DNA from: Streptomyces albofaciens JCM 4342
GTDB taxonomy: Bacteria; Actinomycetota; Actinomycetes; Streptomycetales; Streptomycetaceae
NCBI RefSeq assembly: GCF_008634025.1
Contig: NZ_PDCM01000001.1
Location: 3,566,501-3,630,500, forward strand
Reading direction: 5' to 3'
Length of the DNA stretch: 64,000 nucleotides
Shown here: in pieces, positions 60,999 to 64,000 of the stretch
Layout of the letters: each line of letters starts with the position of its first letter
Numbering within the stretch: position 1 is the stretch's first letter
The notes under the pieces: generated by a model
Database searches by the model: none
What the model saw: the letters and a program-made list of their open reading frames with translations, nothing else
Told to the model about the DNA's origin: nothing
Program-made: the position numbers and the translations under genes

Positions 60999-62459
60999 CT
61001 AACCGCTCACTCTGGCGATCAGCACACACGCGTCGTCCTCGCGCTCGGCACCGCCGAACTCCTCGGCGACGACGCGGACGCAGTCCTGCGCGTCACGGGC
61101 CGCGGCGAACCGCGGTGCCAGCGACAGGAGGCGCTCGGAGCCCTCGTGGGCGGCGAGCGGGCCGTGCGAGCGGCGCGGCACCAGCCCGTCGGTGTGCAGC
61201 ACCAGCAGGTCACCGGGCGCCAGCTGCTCGTGGTGCTGGGTGTAGCGGGCGCCCGTCGTGGCGCCGAGCAGCACACCCTCCGGCGGGTTCAGCGGGCTGC
61301 CGGTGCCGTCGCGGAACAGCAGCGGCGCCGGATGCCCGGCCTGCGCCCAGACCAGTTGGCGGGTGGCCGGATCGAAGCGGCAGCACACCGCGCTGCCCAG
61401 GGCGGGCTGTGCGGAGCTGTCCAGCAGCTGGTTCAGATAGCCCATCAGCGGGCCCGGCTCCTGACCGGACACCGCCATGCCGCGCAGCGCGCCGAGCACC
61501 ATGGCCATGCCGGAGGTGGCGGTGGCGCCGTGGCCGGTGAGGTCGCCGACGCTCAACAGGGTCTTGCCGTCCGGGAGTTGCAGGGCGTCGTACCAGTCGC
61601 CGCCGATCAGGGCGCTGGTGCCGGAAGGGAGGTACCGGGCGGCCAGGTCGAGTGCGACGGGCCCGCCCTGCGGGAACCGCAGGGAGCCGCGCCACGGCGG
61701 CAGCACGGCTTCCTGCAGCTCGACCGCAAGCCGGTGTTCCGTCTGCGCCCGGTGCCGTTGGCGCTGCAGCGAGTCACGGGTCTCGCGCACCGCCCGCTGG
61801 CTGCGACGCAGCTCGCTGACGTCCCGCAGCACGGCCCACATGCATGCGGTGCTTCCGTCGGCGTCGAGCACCGGCTCGCCCACCATGTGCACCGTACGCA
61901 CGCACTGGTCGGTGCGCACGATGCGGAACTCGCCGTCGATCGGCCGGCCGTCCACCAGGCAGTCCGTGACCATCGTGGTCAGCAGCTGCTGGTCCTCGGC
62001 GAAGACCAGGGACGGCAGCTCGTCCAGGGTCAGCGGACCCTCGGCCGGGTCCCGGCCGAGGATCGTGAACAGCTCGTCCGACCAGCTCACCCCGTCGGTG
62101 AGCAGATTCCACTCGGCGCTGCCGACCCGGCTGAGCAGCGAGCCCGGGTGGTCGGCGGGCTCGGGCGGGGCCGCGGGCAGCAGCTCCTCGTCCGGCAGGG
62201 CGTCGGGGTCGGCGGGCAGGCCCTCCCGGAGCTGGTCCAGATGTCCGCCGAGGTCGTCGAGGTGGTGGACGGCCAGGTCGCACAGCGCCCGCTGCCAGCG
62301 CAGCCGCGGGTCCGGGTGCTCGTCGCCGTCCGCCGAGGTCTCCCGGCGTACGGCGTCCAGGCCGCCGCGCAGCCGGCGGGCTTGGGTGATCAGCGCCTCG
62401 ACCGCGTCGCGCTCGGGGGGCTGGGCGGCTGATCGGTCCGCGAAGAGGTGGGACGGCAT
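60999..62459 (-). CDS. PAS-PP2C (SpoIIE/RsbU) serine phosphatase
   Basis: A 486-residue phosphatase. An N-terminal helical region (about 15-80) precedes a PAS domain (about 105-225: WNLLTDGVSWSDELFTILGRDP, FRIVRTDQCVRTVHMVGEPV) and a PP2C/SpoIIE domain (about 245-484: GGDWYDALQLPDG, GDLTGHGATA, HTDGLVPRR, EREDDACVLIARV). It should dephosphorylate anti-sigma antagonists in response to a PAS-sensed signal. It is soluble. Divergent from the HEAT-repeat gene. Confidence 0.93.
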   Translation of the reverse strand: MPSHLFADRSAAQPPERDAVEALITQARRLRGGLDAVRRETSADGDEHPDPRLRWQRALCDLAVHHLDDLGGHLDQLREGLPADPDALPDEELLPAAPPEPADHPGSLLSRVGSAEWNLLTDGVSWSDELFTILGRDPAEGPLTLDELPSLVFAEDQQLLTTMVTDCLVDGRPIDGEFRIVRTDQCVRTVHMVGEPVLDADGSTACMWAVLRDVSELRRSQRAVRETRDSLQRQRHRAQTEHRLAVELQEAVLPPWRGSLRFPQGGPVALDLAARYLPSGTSALIGGDWYDALQLPDGKTLLSVGDLTGHGATATSGMAMVLGALRGMAVSGQEPGPLMGYLNQLLDSSAQPALGSAVCCRFDPATRQLVWAQAGHPAPLLFRDGTGSPLNPPEGVLLGATTGARYTQHHEQLAPGDLLVLHTDGLVPRRSHGPLAAHEGSERLLSLAPRFAAARDAQDCVRVVAEEFGGAEREDDACVLIARVSG

Positions 62460-62782
62460 ACGTACTCCGATATCAGGCGGCGCCGGGGCCAGGTCTGACG
62501 GAAGGGCCGGTTACGACTGTTGCACAGGCTGCGACCGCCCGTAAGGGATTTGGCATTACCCGATACGGTGGTGCACTCGGCATATGCCCTTGGCCTCCCT
62601 GGGGCAACCTTCCGCCGAATCGGCGGAACGGAGCGTTCCAGGCTAGGCTTCCGCCGCCGTAGCGCGCTCGGCCTCCACCGATCCATGGTGGGAACGACGC
62701 ATACGACCCGTGGTCACCGGCAAGAATGCCGGTCAGCGGAAATCCCGTTGCCAGCCTGTCCCCCGCACCGGATGCTGACCTC
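62460..62782. promoter_or_regulatory. Divergent intergenic region with overlapping palindromes
   Basis: A 323-base gap. It holds the palindromes at 62610-62639 and a TAGGCT hexamer (62644-62649) that could be the -10 box of the rightward HEAT gene. No gene was accepted in it. Confidence 0.45.
62610..62639. promoter_or_regulatory. Two overlapping inverted repeats
   Basis: TTCCGCCGA-A-TCGGCGGAA (62610-62628) is a perfect 9-bp inverted repeat; GGAACG-GAG-CGTTCC (62625-62639) overlaps its right arm. Together they look like adjacent operator sites just before a possible -10 box. Confidence 0.6.
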
Positions 62783-64000
62783 ATGTTCGATCCAGACATA
62801 GCGCCCAGTGGCACCCTGCTCGGCCTCCTGCAGCGAGGCCGCGGCGACGGGACCCTGCATGCCCTCGCGGCGCCGCGGGCCGAGGCGCTCGCGGCACTGA
62901 ACGACAGCGTGCTGCGCGACCCCCGCCGCGACTGGCAGGTCGAGAACCGCTCCCTGTACTACGCGCGCCTGTACATGCAGCTCGACGGCGGCCTCGAAGA
63001 GATCGAACGGCATCTTTTCCACCCCGACGACCTCACCGACCCCGGCGAGGAGCGCACCGGGCTCGCCCTCGCCGTACTCGGCCACCTCGCCGCGTACGGC
63101 CGGGACGCCGCCCTCCTGCTCCTGCGCAGCTACGCCGCGGCCGGTACGAACTGGCGCTGGGCCCTGGACGAGCTGGCCCTGCGCGACGACGACGCGGGCC
63201 TGGCGACCCTCGCCCCCGCCGTGCTCGCCCGCTTCCCCCTGACCCCCGAGGGCGACGCCGAGCTGGCCGCCGCCGTCCGGGACGCCTTCGAGCCCCGCCC
63301 GTGGCGGCTGTGGGCCGACGACCCGCGCTACGGCGAGCGCATCCGCGCCGCCCAGGAGCAGGGCTGCTTCGACCGCTGGCAGCGCCAGCTGCGGCCGGGC
63401 GGACCGCGCCCCGGCTGGAGCGTCACCGAGATCCTGGACTGGGCCCAGCAGGGCCTGGAGCTGCGCCCCGAGGAGTGGCGGCAGGTGCCGGCCGCGCGCT
63501 GCCTGGCGGCCGTCGCGGCCCCCGAGGACCGCCCCGAGCTGCTGCGCGCCGCGCGTACGGGACCGGACGCCGCCCGCGCCGCCGCCCTGCGCCACCTCGC
63601 CGAACGCGGCGATCCCGAGGCCCTCGACCTCATCGAGGCCGCGGCCGCCGACCCGCTCTCCAGCAGGCCGCTCGCCGAGGCCGCGATCGCCGCCTTCGAG
63701 CGGATGCGCGGCGTGGCCGCCATCGAGCGGGCCCGCCGGTGGGCCCCGCGCCCGGACCGCCTCGGCGCGGCCGGCGCCACGATGCTGGCCCGCCGCGGCG
63801 GGCGCGCCGACGCCGATCTGGTCCTGGCCGCGCTGCGCCGTACGGTCCGGCTGGAGGGCCCGGACGCGGACGGGCTGTGGGAGCTGGTCGACGGGGCGGG
63901 CCGGCTGGGTGTGGCCTGCGCCGCACCCGTATTGCGCCATATTTATCGCGAGACCTCCTCGTCCCACCTCAGGGGCCGCGCCGCTGCCGCGCTGGCCGTG
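62783..64000 (+). CDS. HEAT-repeat-like protein, C-terminus outside window
   Basis: The frame from ATG 62783 is open for 406 codons to the window edge. It begins MFDPDIAPSGTLLGLLQRGRGDG and continues as alpha-helical repeats (ALAVLGHLAAYGRDAALLLLRSYAAAG, AALRHLAERGDPEALDLIEAAAADP in parts) like HEAT/Armadillo proteins of streptomycetes. It is soluble and presumably a scaffold for protein contacts; function unknown. Palindromes and a TAGGCT box lie upstream. Confidence 0.82.
   Translation, partial: MFDPDIAPSGTLLGLLQRGRGDGTLHALAAPRAEALAALNDSVLRDPRRDWQVENRSLYYARLYMQLDGGLEEIERHLFHPDDLTDPGEERTGLALAVLGHLAAYGRDAALLLLRSYAAAGTNWRWALDELALRDDDAGLATLAPAVLARFPLTPEGDAELAAAVRDAFEPRPWRLWADDPRYGERIRAAQEQGCFDRWQRQLRPGGPRPGWSVTEILDWAQQGLELRPEEWRQVPAARCLAAVAAPEDRPELLRAARTGPDAARAAALRHLAERGDPEALDLIEAAAADPLSSRPLAEAAIAAFERMRGVAAIERARRWAPRPDRLGAAGATMLARRGGRADADLVLAALRRTVRLEGPDADGLWELVDGAGRLGVACAAPVLRHIYRETSSSHLRGRAAAALAV

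Noticed and set aside
1..64000. tRNA, rRNA, CRISPR, insertion sequence or prophage
   Set aside because: No cloverleaf-like segments, direct-repeat/spacer arrays, transposase or integrase motifs were seen by reading; a tRNAscan or IS search was not possible.

Overview
The window is very GC-rich, codes densely with strongly GC-biased third positions, and uses many GTG (and one TTG) starts. It carries families typical of streptomycetes: DUF397, an NsdA-like TPR regulator, SpoIIE/RsbU phosphatases, a DUF2637 protein, an ECF sigma factor with a SnoaL tail, secreted chorismate mutase and GH27. It is best read as a chromosomal segment of a Streptomyces or close relative. No rRNA, tRNA, CRISPR array, transposase or integrase was seen. 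The first gene (1-585) and the last gene (62783-64000) run off the window.

Left part (1-18250): a lipoprotein, a PAS-PAS-GAF-PP2C-HATPase stress regulator, a membrane protein/winged-helix pair, a DinB protein, an HExxH protein, asnB with a MarR regulator, an isoprenyl diphosphate synthase, a FadE26-like acyl-CoA dehydrogenase behind a KstR-like operator, a soluble Ser/Thr kinase fused to TPRs, a secreted alpha-galactosidase and two convergent flavin oxidoreductases.

Central part (18250-41900): a lipid and CoA-thioester region. It holds an IpdC-like nitronate-monooxygenase-family enzyme, three acyl-CoA synthetases, a secreted penicillin-type acylase, a phenylacetate-CoA ligase, and a block resembling the Mycobacterium tuberculosis Rv3515c-Rv3523 sterol side-chain locus: FadD19-like (-) divergent from EchA19-like, tandem DUF35, Ltp4-like and Ltp3-like (+). 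Two kinds of palindrome tie dispersed genes together: KstR-type sites at 10208 and 35880, and a CTGAC-N5-RTCAG site at 18373 and 35837. Core steroid-ring genes (kstD, kshA, hsaA-D, ipdAB) are absent, so this looks like side-chain or isoprenoid-acid beta-oxidation rather than a complete sterol pathway. Three CoA genes carry in-frame 21- or 30-bp minisatellites. Interspersed are VOC, GNAT, alpha/beta hydrolase, ECF sigma, chorismate mutase and P450 genes. A TetR/SDR pair with two near-identical operators closes the region.

Right part (42000-64000): an orphan DUF397, a leucine-rich-repeat protein, a beta-trefoil protein and a membrane-protein trio including DUF2637 precede a compact terpene cluster: P450, class I terpene synthase, a terminator-like hairpin, a FAD oxidase, then a large LuxR/AAA regulator broken by a one-base frameshift at a GGG run (52273-52275). 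Beyond lie a conserved small protein, an SLT/Amidase_2 cell-wall hydrolase, an APH-like kinase divergent from an NsdA-like TPR regulator, a second PP2C phosphatase and a HEAT-repeat protein.

All family assignments come from reading motifs and from memory of families. No database search or alignment was run.
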